Source of the DNA: Lamellibrachia satsuma
Taxonomy: Eukaryota; Annelida; Polychaeta; Sabellida; Siboglinidae
Direction: 5' to 3'
NCBI GenBank assembly: GCA_033239005.1
Contig: BSQZ01000015.1
Coordinates: forward strand, 4,242,001-4,306,000
Length of the DNA: 64,000 bases
The notes beneath the pieces are model-generated. The model searched no databases, was not told where the DNA came from, and was given only the letters and a program-made list of their open reading frames with translations. The position numbers and the translations under genes are program-made. Positions 33,740 to 46,180 of the stretch are shown one piece after another; positions within the stretch are counted from its first letter, which is position 1, and each line of letters begins with the position of its first letter.

Positions 33740-35560
33740 TTTCATTTTCATTCCCTGTCCTTTCAGACGGACTGGACGGGTGACTTACATCGCCAGTCGC
33801 ACGGAGATCGGTCGAAATACAACCAGCAGACCAGATCAATGGTTTATGTGTAATACGTGTATAGGAGTATCTACTGGAGCATATACAGAGGGAATAAATC
33901 CTGTCATGCCGAAATGTGCAACGGCTCCTATAGCTAAAATGTTCTCCCCACCCAGTGGAAAAAACCGACGTTAGCGTCTCGGGTTTACGGGCGACTAAAT
34001 ATTTAGTGTTTCCGAGGCAAGGGTCTCGATAGGTCGTTGTTCGCGCTCGCTCCGCTGGGATGAGAATTTATTCGGCGTTGAAGTTTTAGTCCGGGAATTG
34101 TAAACACAGACCAGGCTGCAACTTGATAAGGAACAGCTGCAAGTTCGTGGCAACGTAATACCAATTAATTCTGATGCATTTTAGCTGGTATTTTAAAGGG
34201 CGGTGTTGCCTTTCTTATAACAAGAACACCTCGAGGTTTTTGTGTGTATTATTGTGAGCAGTTTAACGCGCACGTTTCTGCGTTAGCGAACGTTCAATAT
34301 CTATCAATTTCAACACACGCTTTTGACAGTGAACTGGATACAAACACAAGCACATGCTCAAACTGATGCGGCGGTGTAAAAAATGTCACAGTCACATAAA
34401 AAACTAGTAAACACCGAATACATATTGACTGAATGTAGCGTTATAATTACGCGGATGTGAGTTTCACCTAACCTCTTGTGACGTCGTGTTACTACACACG
34501 TCTTCGCTTTAAATAAAATATTTTTTATATAATTGCATATGTGAGCAATGTCGTGCATTTTATAAACAATGATGTCTGCGACTTGAATTATATCGAGTAA
34601 TTATAAAAGGCAAAACAGTGTTCTCAATTGTTATAGTTCTACCACCTGAACTTTCTTGCATGGGGGGCACAACTACGTCATCACTTCATAAATCTCGGTG
34701 GCGGAAGTGAGATACCGACTTCACGCCATCTGCACATTAGCGTGGGACACCCCGCTGAGAGAAGGTTTCTTTCTGGCACCACGACATGAAGGGGCGGCGG
34801 GGAAACCGACACGCAACGGCAACGGCAATTAGGTTTGAACGGCAGTGCTCGCGTGTAGCCGTCACAATCACTTCCCGCGGGCGGCTAAACACAGCGTGCG
34901 CAGCTGTCTACTGCCGGTACCGACACTTTGGAGACATGTCTTCGTGAACTGTTCCAACTACGGCGGCAAACTGCGCCCCCGCTCAGTCAGTCATCCCGCC
35001 AGTGGGGTAACGAAGCGTCGTTTTCAGCGTTCCGTCTCAGCCGGTGTTTAATTATAATACAGTTTTTTAACATATCTAATAATTTTTTTTGCACGTGAAA
35101 GACTCGCCATCTTAGGGTGACGTCATCCTACCAGGACGTCAGTCGTACTGAAGAAGCCACCTTGTTAAGGTGGTAAACATTTTTTCTTTCGTCGGTTTTT
35201 TCTCGAGAAGTTGCGTCAGTAGGTAATCTGACGAGCCGGTAAATTTCATCTTATTGTGCCAGAGAATAATGACGTGTTGCCTAGCCAGAGGTGTATGCAA
35301 ACGACCTTTGGACAGGAATTGTCGGCCATAAATAATCTTAGCGATAACATTGAGACAAGTGAACGTGTGTTTTTGACGTGCTCTGGTCGCGGTGTGGATA
35401 TGAGTGGTACTTCCGCTTGATTTAACGCTAGCTAAACTTAATCTATTGCATACGGCAGTGGTTCTTCTCATGAAATGAGTAGTGTGTAAAAAATGAGTTA
35501 GCCATCGAAAGCTAGCAGTACATTGGTGGTTCACGCGTAATTATCCAAATTCTGGAGGTG
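33740..35560. other. Intron 1 of bHLH gene 1, no feature recognised
   Basis: A CpG-containing stretch at about 34660-35040 is richer in GC, but its frames show no recognisable protein. Nothing else is supportable. Confidence 0.5.
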
Positions 35561-35564
35561 GAGT

Positions 35565-35735
35565 CGTGGAATAAATTATCTACTGATTGACACTAGCATC
35601 GCTAATAATTTACCCTTAAAATAGATTTGACAGGCATTTTTAATATAGTTGGGCTCTCATTAAGCCCATGTTTTTCTTGCCACCAGGAGCATGCTGCTTT
35701 GAATTGCAATCGTGTTAAATCTGGTTAAATATTGT
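35565..35735 (+). pseudogene. Diverged CR1-like LINE 3' end
   Basis: GTGGAATAAATTATCTACTG corresponds to the INEWNKLST codons, and GGGCTCTCATTAAGCCCATG plus TTGCAATCGTGTTAAATCTG to the 3' UTR and tail of the CR1-like copies. It is more diverged than the other copies. Confidence 0.6.
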
Positions 35736-36159
35736 TTAACGTTGTTATTTTTTTTAATCACGGGAATTGTGCAATGTCTGAATTCGACATATTTGTCCAG
35801 TTGGCTACGCACGGCTAAACGTAGACACATTACGTAATTATCCTTGTCTACGAATGGCATATTATTATTTCCGACGTTTCTTGTGTTATGCATCTTGATT
35901 ACGGTACCTTTTTAAGTTGCAGCCCGAAGCGTTTCCCACGGCAACGTTGGTTCGCTTAATGCAAAATTAAAGGCACATGTTTGCGTTATGTCGATGCCAA
36001 CTGTGTTTGTCTGGCACAGCCTTCATAACCAGAACCTGCTGGTATATACTTGAAACGTGGCTAGAACTGGAATGCACGACAAACGTATAAAATATTATAC
36101 TTGTTTACAGCATTGGTGCAACAAGTATACAGATACTCGCTTCTGTCCTATTTATTAAT

Positions 36160-37556
36160 TAAACGAATGGAAATAAGCAAACATCATACCATTATTTAAA
36201 AAGGGTTCGAGAAATAAGTCAGAGAATTACAGACCAGTGAGTTTAGCATCAGTGATTTGTAAATTATTAGAAAGGTTAATTAAATACCATATGGTGGACT
36301 TCCTTGTTAGGCATAAATTATTGAATCCGTGTCAACATGGATTCCTAAAAGCGAGGTCATGCTTAACAAATATGTTATGTTTTTTTTGGAAAAAATCACT
36401 AAGTGGATAGACGAGGGGTAGATGTTATGTACTTATATTTTCAGAAAGCTTTTGACAAAGTGCCACAGCAAAGATTATTACTTAAATTAAAAGTTCATGG
36501 TATCGGGGATGGCATAATCGACTGGACAGAACAATGGCTGACTGGCATAAAACAGGGTGTTGTACTATAGATGGAGAGGTTTCAAATCAGTTTTAAGTGG
36601 GGTACCACAATGATCAGTATTAGGACCTTTATTATTCTTAATAATTATCAGTGATTTGGACGATAATATAACAAGGAACGCACTGAAATTTGCGGATGAC
36701 GCAAACGTTTTTAGAAAGGTTAACTGATGATGGTGATAAACAACAATTACAAAACGATCTAGACAAATTAGTTAAATGGTCTTAAAAATGGCAGATGTTT
36801 TTTTAAATTTGGGGAAATGTAAATGTCTACACACGGGAACTTGGATGTAAACCGTAAAATGGCAGATCCTGTTCTAGGTATTACCGTAAAAATGACGTAA
36901 CAATAAGTGCTGATATGAAAGTTTCATAGCAGTGTGATATTACAGCTTCAAAAGGTAATCACGTTCTTTGGTTGATTAGGGGAAACATAACATACAAGAA
37001 AAAGCTAATTATTCCTCTTTATAAAGCGATAGTTAAGCCTTGTTTAGAATACTGTATATTAACGTGGATACCATATCGTAAGAAGGATATAGATACGCTT
37101 GAATTAATACAAAGAGGAGCAACTATAGTGATTCCAGAACTGAGAGACCTTAGTTATGATGAACGCCTAAGAGAATTTGGTTTAACAGCCATTGAGACAT
37201 GAAGAATAAGAGGAGATAAATTTAAATTTTAAAGATATTTTATGGGTATGAAAATATTAATAGAAATATTTTTTCTCACTCAAGAAAGATAATAGAATTA
37301 GAGGACATGAAGTAACATTAGTAAAGGATCAGTGTAGATTGGATAACAGGAAGTACTCGTTCTCACAGAATACAATAAATGAATGGAACACATTATCTAC
37401 GGATTGTATAACTGCTAGCAGCATGAATATGTTTAAAAACAAGTTGGACACATATCTCAGGCGAAATGAAAAATGTTGGACTCTCGATAAGCCAATGGCT
37501 TCCTTGTCCACTTACCATCTGGGCATTTGCCTTGGATGGCAATCTTGTTAAAAAAA
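36160..37556 (+). pseudogene. CR1-like LINE copy 3 (RT only, many disablements)
   Basis: Starts within the RT at EWK(E)ANIIPLFKKGSRNKS, continues through FADD(A) and RDLSYDERLREFGLTAIE, and ends in the family 3' UTR. Several deletions and frameshifts are present (for example near 36400-36425, 36560-36600 and 36715). Its right end lies about 60 nt from the acceptor of bHLH gene 1 exon 2. Confidence 0.88.
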
Positions 37557-37615
37557 ATTAAGTCGTTGTAGATTGGCATGACAACCGTGACTAAGCGTAC
37601 TGGTTGTGGTTTCAG

Positions 37616-37738
37616 GCGTGGCCGTACAGCCTGGTCAACCGCGGCCCGACGGACACTGCCGAGGACGGTCATTCCCTCAGTGCAGCTACATCATGCACCC
37701 GGCTCATCGGCGACCAAGACGTGTCGTGTGTGGATTGA
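37616..37738 (+). CDS. bHLH gene 1, exon 2 (C-terminal exon)
   Basis: Acceptor GGTTTCAG at 37608-37615, then AWPYSLVNRG..., ending TSCTRLIGDQDVSCVD and TGA 37736-37738 (40 residues). TCF21/musculin proteins have a phase-0 intron directly before a (T)WP(F/Y) motif, and exon 1 ends PVSL, so PVSL-AWPYSLV is the expected junction. The total protein would be 159 residues, close to the family size. A CR1-like LINE ends only about 60 nt upstream. AATAAA signals at 38215-38220 and 38434-38439 fit the 3' UTR. Confidence 0.82.
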   Translation, partial: AWPYSLVNRGPTDTAEDGHSLSAATSCTRLIGDQDVSCVD

Positions 37739-38836
37739 AAACATACGTACACACAAAAGCACTGCACTGTAAATGAGCAATTGGCCTACTTGTTCCGTCA
37801 TAACAGTGCATTGAAAATGCATTGTTGACGTAGTATTACTACGAGACAATTACTATTTGGTTGTTTATACAAACTATGCTATGCAATGCTTTAAACCTAT
37901 CGTTCAAATGGACTCCTTGACATATATCTGAACTTGTGAACCGTATGTCATATAATCTGTGTAAGCCTAACTGGCTCGGTTATATTTCTTTACAAAACAT
38001 GGTGATCTAGACTACAATGACAGCCTACGTCAGAGCAACGACAAAGGAAGCTGCAGTTGAACTAACGGTACGTTTAGGCAACAGCAGATATGGAAGTTAT
38101 GTTTGCCTCAAACCTCCAAATAATTAACTCCATAAGTTTTATATCCCGTGTCTTTTAAAGAGTACGGGTTCTACTAGAAATAACGATAGTAAATCGTACC
38201 ACTGTAAAGTTGTAAATAAATGTTATAGTTACATGTGTGGTTTGTCTACTGATGGTTTGCATTACAAGCGGGATATGTGTTATTTGTCAAATTTGTGGGA
38301 AAGGAAGCAAAATAATTGATAACGTCGGAAGCGAACTTCCCCAGCGCCCCTCCAACTGGCCCAAGTTGTTTTTTCTAACGTGGGTCGTGTTTCTTTTCGA
38401 AGTTAATCGTAGTTTTTCCCTCCGAGTTCTTAAAATAAATATTTAAACTTGCTTTGGTAGATTTCAACACACCAGCAATGGTAATGGATAGTAGTTGAAG
38501 GCACTGTTTATCGCGTTAACTGAACGACGAACGGCTGCTTCGGTTGGCTTTAATCACAGGTTTGAATCTTCAGTTTACAGAACGCTTTGAAACAATAACA
38601 GCTGTCTAACCAAGTCTAACCAACACAGCGATTACTTTAACGGTTTCCGTGTGCCTGTGGCTTGAACAACAAGGGCACAGGAATACGATAGCGTACTCGG
38701 ATGTTTTTCAATATGGGATGGGATCAACTAATTAAGTAAGTGAAATGTCCCGTTTGCTAAACGACAGCTAGTTCAAGAACAACATTGCAATCGTGACCGT
38801 CTACACACATAACCGAACTGTAATGCGTTTTTACCG
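37739..38836 (+). other. 3' UTR and downstream region of bHLH gene 1
   Basis: AT-rich with AATAAA at 38215-38220 and 38434-38439. No other feature is supported. Confidence 0.55.
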
Positions 38837-39240
38837 CTAAGTGTTGTCCACCACGTAACGTTGTTATTACCTTTACCGTTAAGTGTTGTCCACCACGTAA
38901 CGTTGTTATTACCTTTACCGCTAAGTGTTGTCCACCACGTAACGTTGTTATTACCTTTACCGTTAAGTGTTGTCCACCACGTAACGTTGTTATTACCTTT
39001 ACCGCTAAGTGTTGTCCACCACGTAACGTTGTTATTACCTTTACCGTTAAGTGTTGTCCACCACGTTGTTATTACCTTTACCGCTAAGTGTTGTCCACCA
39101 CGTAACGTTGTTATTACCTTTACCGTTAAGTGTTGTCCACCACGTAACGTTGTTATTACCTTTACAGTTAAGTGTTGTCCACCACGTAACGTTGTTATTA
39201 CCTTTACCGCTAAGTGTTGTCCACCACGTAACGTTGTTAT
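38837..39240 (+). repeat. 42-bp minisatellite, about nine to ten copies
   Basis: Units CGTTGTTATTACCTTTACCG followed by YTAAGTGTTGTCCACCACGT AA. One copy lacks GTAACGTT-type bases near 39065. C and T variants at the start of the YTAAG block alternate almost regularly, suggesting a higher-order 84-bp unit. The LLLPLPLSVVHHVT frame is a repeat artefact. Confidence 0.93.
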
Positions 39241-41190
39241 TTTCGTATCTTGTTTCGCAATCAGTTGTTATCACAAACTGACATACACAGAATAATATGT
39301 ATGTTGCTGACCATGTTAGCGTGTTGCATGATTGTAGAAAAATTAAAGCATAAACAATTCTCAGACGTTATACATACCAACGTACTGAACAATCACGTGC
39401 AATCACGTGCTTCTATAACTACCTCAATCCTGTCGCCGACGCACTTACTATCAAAAGTGACAGCTTTTCGCAGAATAGTATTAAATGCGTGCCAGTGTTT
39501 CGGGAATTTCACCACGAAAATAAACACGCGTCTTCAAATCTGCTTCATAATACAAACTCGCCTAACTTACTAAATGTAATGCACCGCATTCGTAGAAGCA
39601 CAGCCGAAAATGTAATTGACGTGTTACCCTTTCAATGGCGTATCTATCTGGTCCAATGACCTCTCACAGGGGCGGATATAGGCTTGTTGGCAGGGGGCTC
39701 AGTCAGTCGTCATATGTCGTTCTACTTACGAACCGGGGGGGGGGGGACGACACATGTGTCGTTCTACTTACGGAATGGTTAATATTAGCAGGCTGCTAAT
39801 ATTCCAGTCTTTATATTGACACTAGTTCCGATATTAAGCCTATATATGTTGTCCTTTACAGTAATAGTTGCCATGGACACGGGGGGGGTCTAAGACCCCC
39901 CCTCCGGATCCGCTGCTGCCTCCAAATGCACCAATACATTGAGGTCTTTATCGTTGAACCCTATCGCTGTTAATTTGGAACACTGTTGGTGAAGAGGGGT
40001 AATTATCGTATGCTATATTTTATTTGCAATTTTGTATTGTTGTCATCACTGTGATTACCTTATCAGAGGTCGATGCATGCCATGGGTGGTGGTGTCCACG
40101 GCTCTTCTGTGGGTGTTGATATTATATTCACACTAACGAATTTATATTAGTTATATACTTGAACAAGAAACATGTGCTCTTTGACAGCTAACCCATATAT
40201 AGTGTGTTATAGACTGTTGCAAGAAACTCCTTCAAGTCGCCGTATTATAGACCTGTAACAATAGGCCCTGTATATAACTACTGCAAACACCCTGCAAATT
40301 ATTCGTCGTCTCGAATACAACCTCCTACTGCTAACGTTCAAATCCTCGCTATAGTTATTATTTACCCAGACACTGGCAGGCTAAATATACGCACCGAGAC
40401 CAAATTAAATCAATAATCAATAATATGTGCAAAGTGTGAACAGATGCCGGATAAACAGTGACGAACCAAAACCGATGAGAAACGTTTCTAGAATGCATAT
40501 TTACATATCAGTCTTAGATGTCGTCTAGATTTCTATAGTGTAACATTAAGTTTGGAAACTCGGACGCCAGCACTATCGCCGAATTGTCAACTTTCTCCGA
40601 GTTCCATGCCTAAGGAACGTGTGTTCGGCAAGTGTATCTGCACACGCACGCACGTGACTAACCCATCGTCTAAAGAGTATCCACAGCTTTCATTGTGTGT
40701 ATGAGTGAAACAGATATTTTAACTAACCAATTTAATTGCTTAATTACATTTGATGCGTAAGTTAAGTGTATCGCCACATAAGGTTAATATGAATGTATTA
40801 CTAAAATATTAATACATTATGGTATAGGGAACATCCCATATACATACAAGCAACACACCATAAAAATTCGCGGGAAACAGCTAGGATGTGTTTATATATA
40901 TACCAATGAAGGACATGCGTCGTTTAATGAGGACAGAGATAACAAGTAGTAGGTGCCCGCGTGCTGTCGGTAGCGCTTCTATACGTTTATTTTATTTTGT
41001 CGCCTTAGTTGCACACACCAACGTTATTTCTTATTGGACGTAAGTTTTATAACAGTGGCCAGTAAACACAGGGTAAAGATGGTTTCACATGACATTGGAG
41101 ACGACGTTCGTATGTATATACTGCACTGATTAGCTTGTCGTTGTCGTCATCGGTAGCAGTAGCGCCAGTTTGTTGCTTATGTACTAGTTA
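39241..41190. other. Intergenic between bHLH genes, no gene recognised
   Basis: Contains a perfect-arm palindrome AATATTAGCAGGCTGCTAAT (39781-39803 overall) and G-runs near 39738 and 39882 flanked by duplicated GTCGTTCTACTTACG. No exon or transposon protein recognised. Confidence 0.5.
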
Positions 41191-41361
41191 ATGTGCAGAT
41201 CGTCGTACACTGCCCTGACCAGGTTCTCGGCGGGGCTCTTGGCCGTGGCTGGAAGTCTGGGCTACTGCGCCGTCACACCATCCGACAGAGCCTTACAAGT
41301 CGGCTCCAGTGACGATGACTGCAGGCGCGTGTTGCTCAAACAAATTGATCTGCCTGCTTAG
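41191..41361 (+). CDS. Hypothetical 56-residue ORF with a hydrophobic N-terminus
   Basis: MCRSSYTALTRF leads into SAGLLAVAGSLGYCAV, resembling a signal peptide or membrane segment, then a polar tail with DDDCRRVL. The stretch is GC-rich, unlike the flanks. It is below the usual ORF size limit. It could be a chance frame, or the AG at 41197-41198 could be an acceptor. I do not recognise the product. Confidence 0.22.
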   Translation: MCRSSYTALTRFSAGLLAVAGSLGYCAVTPSDRALQVGSSDDDCRRVLLKQIDLPA

Positions 41362-42295
41362 ATTAGCTAACAAAATTGTCTCTTCCATTGAAGTGTATGC
41401 GGAATACGCATATGTATGTACATATGTCGGTTTGAATCTGCCGAATCTTACATAAACATATATATGTTTTTAATTTTTAATCTAAAGACAGTGAAATATG
41501 TAGCATTGCTATGATCATTAACAACAAACTACATCCGGTACTTTCGCCGCCATATGACACGCGCACGCGAGTACGCACGCACGCACGCACGCTCACAAAA
41601 GTTTACCCACCATCATTACCGCGCCGTTCTGCCTATGAAAACGGAACCGACGCTCCGCAAATGAAAAATTACGTTCTGCAGCACCTGACGTTGACTGACA
41701 AGTCGTGACGTCCTCGTCACGCTGATATTCACCAGGGCTTCATCGTTTGACGGAGCGGACCACGCTCTCACAGCACGTCGGCACAGTCAATTAGACCTCC
41801 AGACAGTCTGCTAAAACAACGATAATTCACCTAATGGGTGTCGGTTGGTGTGGTGATGATAAACCCCGTGAATCGCACTGAACATATTTTCTGTGATTAT
41901 CGATGCAGTTGTTAGGCATTTTATTATGACATTATGCCACGGCTGTGATGTCAGTCCACGTCCCGCGTTAGTGCACTTCACAGAAAATAAAAAGAGCGTG
42001 GCATTACAACACTGCACTGAACGTATGTTTGAAATAAATTACCAAATCTTCTGCATAAATAACGGGAAAGTTCATCTGAACAGATGTTCGGTAAATCTTA
42101 TCGACATCAACCGTCTAACTTCCATAGCATGTGCTTGGTGGGTGGACACGAACACGAACATAATTATGAAAAAATAATAAAGAGAAAAGGAAGAAATTAT
42201 GACGGAAAGAGCTGGTGAAGTGTCGTTAGGTATTTGGCAGAAAACGGTTGAATTTGAAGAAACAATATCGCAACATTGAACCGTACAACACAGCA

Positions 42296-42420
42296 CATGA
42301 AGGTTTCGGAGCAGTGTGTGATTGGTGCTGCAAATACATGGATTAATTATGAAATTGTAACATACTAGGAAACCAGAGCAAATAATGTCTGTATTAAAAA
42401 TAATGTTTAGACCACACATA
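42296..42420 (+). pseudogene. Degenerate CR1-like LINE fragment
   Basis: ATGAAGGTTTCGGAGCAGTG, ATTGGTGCTGCAAAT and TTTAGACCACACAT align in order with the MK(V/I)SEQCGIAASKG ... IVRPH part of the RT C-terminal region. Interrupted and short. Confidence 0.55.
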
Positions 42421-42671
42421 GCAGCCCACAAACAGACGAGACTACACAACACTGTTAACTCGTCACATAATATCACAACGCATAATTTACATAGACGAAG
42501 ACACGTGACATGGTGATGATCACGTGATATATGGTACACTATGATGACCCACGTGATCCCTGTGACAAGGTGATGACCCACGTGGTGTGGAACAGTGATG
42601 GAACGATGATGAATTACGATTAACATAAATTCGTTGGGTGCATCCTTTGGCCACGCCAGTAAGCCCTGTAG

Positions 42672-42818
42672 ATTTCTCTACAAGTCCGTCTTCCGCCATC
42701 TTTTTTATGAGGCACATTTACCCATCCGGTCCGGGAAGTCTGAACTCTGTCGATGCACTCCCCGAATATCAGAGTTTCCTGCGGATGCTCGATCTTCCTG
42801 GGATCTCACCCAGCACAG
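42672..42818 (+). CDS. Candidate exon of unknown gene
   Basis: 147-nt segment between CCTGTAG and GTGAGA, phase 1 at both ends (symmetric). It reads FSTSPSSAIFFMRHIYPSGP then ALPEYQSFLRMLDLPGISPS. It is open and has plausible splice sites, but no family is recognised and no partner exons were found. A chance combination is possible. Confidence 0.2.
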
Positions 42819-43664
42819 GTGAGAGGCGGTCCACCCTTCCGCCTACAACCCTGGAACCCTCTCCGCTTTATTCCTCCACTACTTATCCCAAGGCAGTCAC
42901 TGCGCAGGCAGCGACGGGAATAATGACGACATATGTAGTGATGTGGGAGTTTGGGACCCAACAATTATTACGAGAAGGAAGACGAGTTTGGAGACGACAC
43001 AGATAACACAAAGTCGAGCAAATAGACGAAGAAACACAGGGGAGCGTATAAGAAGACGACTTTGGTGGAAACCTGAATGACGACAGCCACAAATAAAACG
43101 AAATAAAGATTTCAGAAATGATGACAGGAAGATAAAACGACGAGTGAACATAAAATGCGAGGCGATGAAAAACGAGGTTACATATTCGAAAAAAGAAAGA
43201 CACGTTGTTAAAGAAGTCAAAAACACCTACACTAAATGCAGCGTCGCTTATATCTGCGAAACGAGTTATCTCCTATTAACTAAATGGCAACACTACACAC
43301 ACTGTTAGGCTACATCAAATTACAGATATGCCTACAATAAATGCACACGTTAACACTACTAATGAACCGTTTCATTCGCCCGCTTTCTACAAGCGTACCC
43401 AAAGGCAAAATCAGAATCAGGAGGTAAATAACTATCTGTGACTGAAGTTGACACAACTCCAATCAGTATCCCATTAGACATGATCGATCGCCGCCGGTCG
43501 CTCTTCCTGAGACGCAGGAGCGCAGTTCGTCAGTCAGCAATCTCTGCTAACCTACTGTACCAGCTACGCCCTCTGTTGGATACGTCGGTAAACTTGTCGC
43601 GGACCCAAGGAACACAACGCTGAAAACATCCACTCTCGCTTTCTGGCCAACGTACTCAAGTGTA

Positions 43665-43803
43665 TAGTGGCGTGTCTAGAATCTCAGAAAGGGGCCAAGA
43701 ATGTGTGAAGGGTCTTTAGTCGGGACAGTATATAAATTCAATATAGCACTTGTTTTACCCAAAGCCAAAGGGCCCAATGCCCCCACCCCTAAATACGCCA
43801 CTG
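43665..43803. mobile_element. 139-bp hAT-type MITE
   Basis: Ends TAGTGGCGTGTCTAGA and, reversed, CAGTGGCGTATTTAGG. Flanked by 8-bp direct repeats CAAGTGTA (43657-43664) and CATGTGTA (43804-43811), one mismatch, as for hAT insertions. Non-coding. Confidence 0.72.
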
Positions 43804-44227
43804 CATGTGTATTTAATTTTAAAGCGTGGAACGATCTATTCATTAGCACGCTATTCGATGTTGCATAGTTGGCCTAATGGATGAGATGTAGGGCGATTGT
43901 CGTTTTGGTCCTGGGAAGGACCAAAACGGGAGTAACTGTTACTGTAGGGCCTACTATACTTACGCTTAATGGAAGACAGCAGACTTTCTCACAGATAGTC
44001 TGCCATAACCTTCCGCTCGACATTTACAGGTCTTATGCCACTGCGTCAGAGATGATCTGTCACCGGCGGCCAGCGGATGTTTGGCGTCGGAACTAGCCAC
44101 CAATGTATTCTTGTCGTGGTGCTTTACTTCTGTTTCACGCTTAATGCCTTCTTCAAATCGTTCCTAAAATGTCATCGAGTTTAAGTTTACATGTGAAAAT
44201 TATTGTAATGGCACTATATTGCAGCTA

Positions 44228-44721
44228 CGGTCGGTCGGTCGGTCGGTCGGTCGGTCGGTCGGTCGGTCGGTCGGTCGGTCGGTCGGTCGGTCGGTCGGTC
44301 GGTCGGTCGGTCGGTCGGTCGGTCGGTCGGTCGGTCGGTCGGTCGGTCGGTCGGTCGGTCGGTCGGTCGGTCGGTCGGTCGGTCGGTCGGTCGGTCGGTC
44401 GGTCGGTCGGTCGGTCGGTCGGTCGGTCGGTCGGTCGGTCGGTCGGTCGGTCGGTCGGTCGGTCGGTCGGTCGGTCGGTCGGTCGGTCGGTCGGTCGGTC
44501 GGTCGGTCGGTCGGTCGGTCGGTCGGTCGGTCGGTCGGTCGGTCGGTCGGTCGGTCGGTCGGTCGGTCGGTCGGTCGGTCGGTCGGTCGGTCGGTCGGTC
44601 GGTCGGTCGGTCGGTCGGTCGGTCGGTCGGTCGGTCGGTCGGTCGGTCGGTCGGTCGGTCGGTCGGTCGGTCGGTCGGTCGGTCGGTCGGTCGGTCGGTC
44701 GGTCGGTCGGTCGGTCGGTCG
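44228..44721. repeat. (GGTC)n microsatellite, about 123 units
   Basis: 494 bases of uninterrupted GGTC. All frames are open (SVGR / PTDR), so the long overlapping frames are artefacts. The array runs directly into a degenerate 12-mer repeat. Confidence 0.98.
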
Positions 44722-44858
44722 CCAATCCTTCCGCCAACCCGCCTGCCAACCCGCCCGCCAACCCGCCTACCAACCCATCTGCCAACCCGCCTGCCAACAC
44801 GCCCGCCAACCCGCCTGCCAACCCGCCCGTCAACCCGCCTGTCAACCCGCCCGAAGAT
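44722..44858. repeat. Degenerate 12-bp repeat (AACCCGCCTGCC)n
   Basis: About eleven units of CCAACCCGCCYG directly abutting the GGTC array. The NPPANPP-type translation is repeat-derived. Confidence 0.9.
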
Positions 44859-45599
44859 GTGCCAGCAGCTATAATTACTCAGTGTTTGAAATCGACACCA
44901 GGATTATATAACATAGTCAACGTCCGCTGGTCTGTTGTACCGGAAAATGGAAGTGGAATGGATGACGTTGTCTGTCGGAGACAGGACGTCAGCCACTCCT
45001 TGCCGTCTGCAGGCTGCACCCGTCCCGTGTACGTCCAACACAGCCATAAAACATCGCTTCAAAGTCGTATGTACAGTTGAACTTCCGCAATACGCGAAGT
45101 GTAGAATATAAACGGAAAGTTGAGGGGTATAGATTTCACCAATATACATCAATCAGTCTCTTTTCAACTTCGCAAATAGACGACGCGTGAATGTTGTAGA
45201 TTTTATTTTAATTTTCCATTTGCTCTTCGCGACGACGCTTCCTGCCACTCGTGATTTACAACGTCCCATATGGATTTGTAGCAGGTGGCTCACGGATGTA
45301 CAAACAGACAATACACAGGATTAACAAGACGCCATCCGGCGCAACACATATATATAAAAAATTATTCACATTGCTAGCATTTACACAATTAGTTCATCAT
45401 CGGGTCCATTCATTTATTGTCCTCTGTCCATCCAGTCATGGCCATCTTACAAGGCGTGGCGGAGGTAAACGAAAAAGCGGGCGGCCGTAGAGAAGATGGA
45501 GGACGACATAAAGGAGTGGGCGAGTGGAACGCCATGTAAAACCATGTATGATACATTCTGCGAAAGTGGAGCAAACATTTAGAGAGATATTGCCTCTGG

Positions 45600-45860
45600 T
45601 TCGTCATTTCAAGTCTCCTTCAAATATCCAGTAACTGTGGGTGGTCGGGCAAACTTCTGATGCTGATGATCTTCGGACAATCTAACTCGACTTCGATGTT
45701 CTGTTGCTGCTATTTGTGTCTCGTGGAAGTCACGACCTGTTCTGTCTTTGATGTTGTCCTTACAATTCTTCCACTGCCTTCCTCTTTTTCTCTTTCCGGT
45801 CACTGTGAAAATAGTTTTGCGAGGAAAGTGGACCTCGTAATATATAAATATTCAGCTTGC
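45600..45860 (-). pseudogene. LINE polymerase C-terminal fragment
   Basis: The minus strand reads VTGKRKRGRQWKNCKDNIKD then TGRDFHETQIAATEHRSRVR, the G(K)R.RGRQ...DN(I/L)K..TG motif at the C-terminus of non-LTR polymerases. No RT core is present, so it is a short relic upstream of bHLH gene 2. Confidence 0.6.
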
Positions 45861-46154
45861 GTCTTATTTCTATAGACTAATTATCTAACATAGCCATTAT
45901 CCCATTGTCCGGCGATCCTGTCACCTGACTGAACCACCCCCCCCTCGCTATTATAACGAAGACGAAAACAGCCAACCGAAAACCACGCGGTAGTTGGCTA
46001 ATCGTTTTTTTTTTTGTGACTGGAAGCTCAGAGCGACTAACTCGGGGGATCGGTTTCGTGGGCACATGTGACCTTGCTAATTGCTTCTGTCGGTTCGACA
46101 CAACGCCTTGCCCTTGTCAGGTCGAGCGGGCCGATCAAACGCCCCGCACAGACG

Positions 46155-46180
46155 TCGAAACGCCCAGCCAATGAGAGGCC
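46155..46180 (+). promoter_or_regulatory. CCAAT box upstream of bHLH gene 2
   Basis: GCCCAGCCAATGAGAGG lies about 200 nt before the ATG in a CpG-rich stretch. It parallels the inverted CCAAT box upstream of gene 1. Motif reading only. Confidence 0.3.

Noticed and set aside
38861..39295. LLLPLPLSVVHHVT repeat protein
   Set aside because: A 42-bp minisatellite, open on both strands, with a breaking deletion at about 39065.
44169..45080. Long SVGR/PTDR and NPPA open frames on both strands
   Set aside because: Products of the GGTC and 12-mer repeats; the unique ends show no coding signal. The same applies to 60541-61078.
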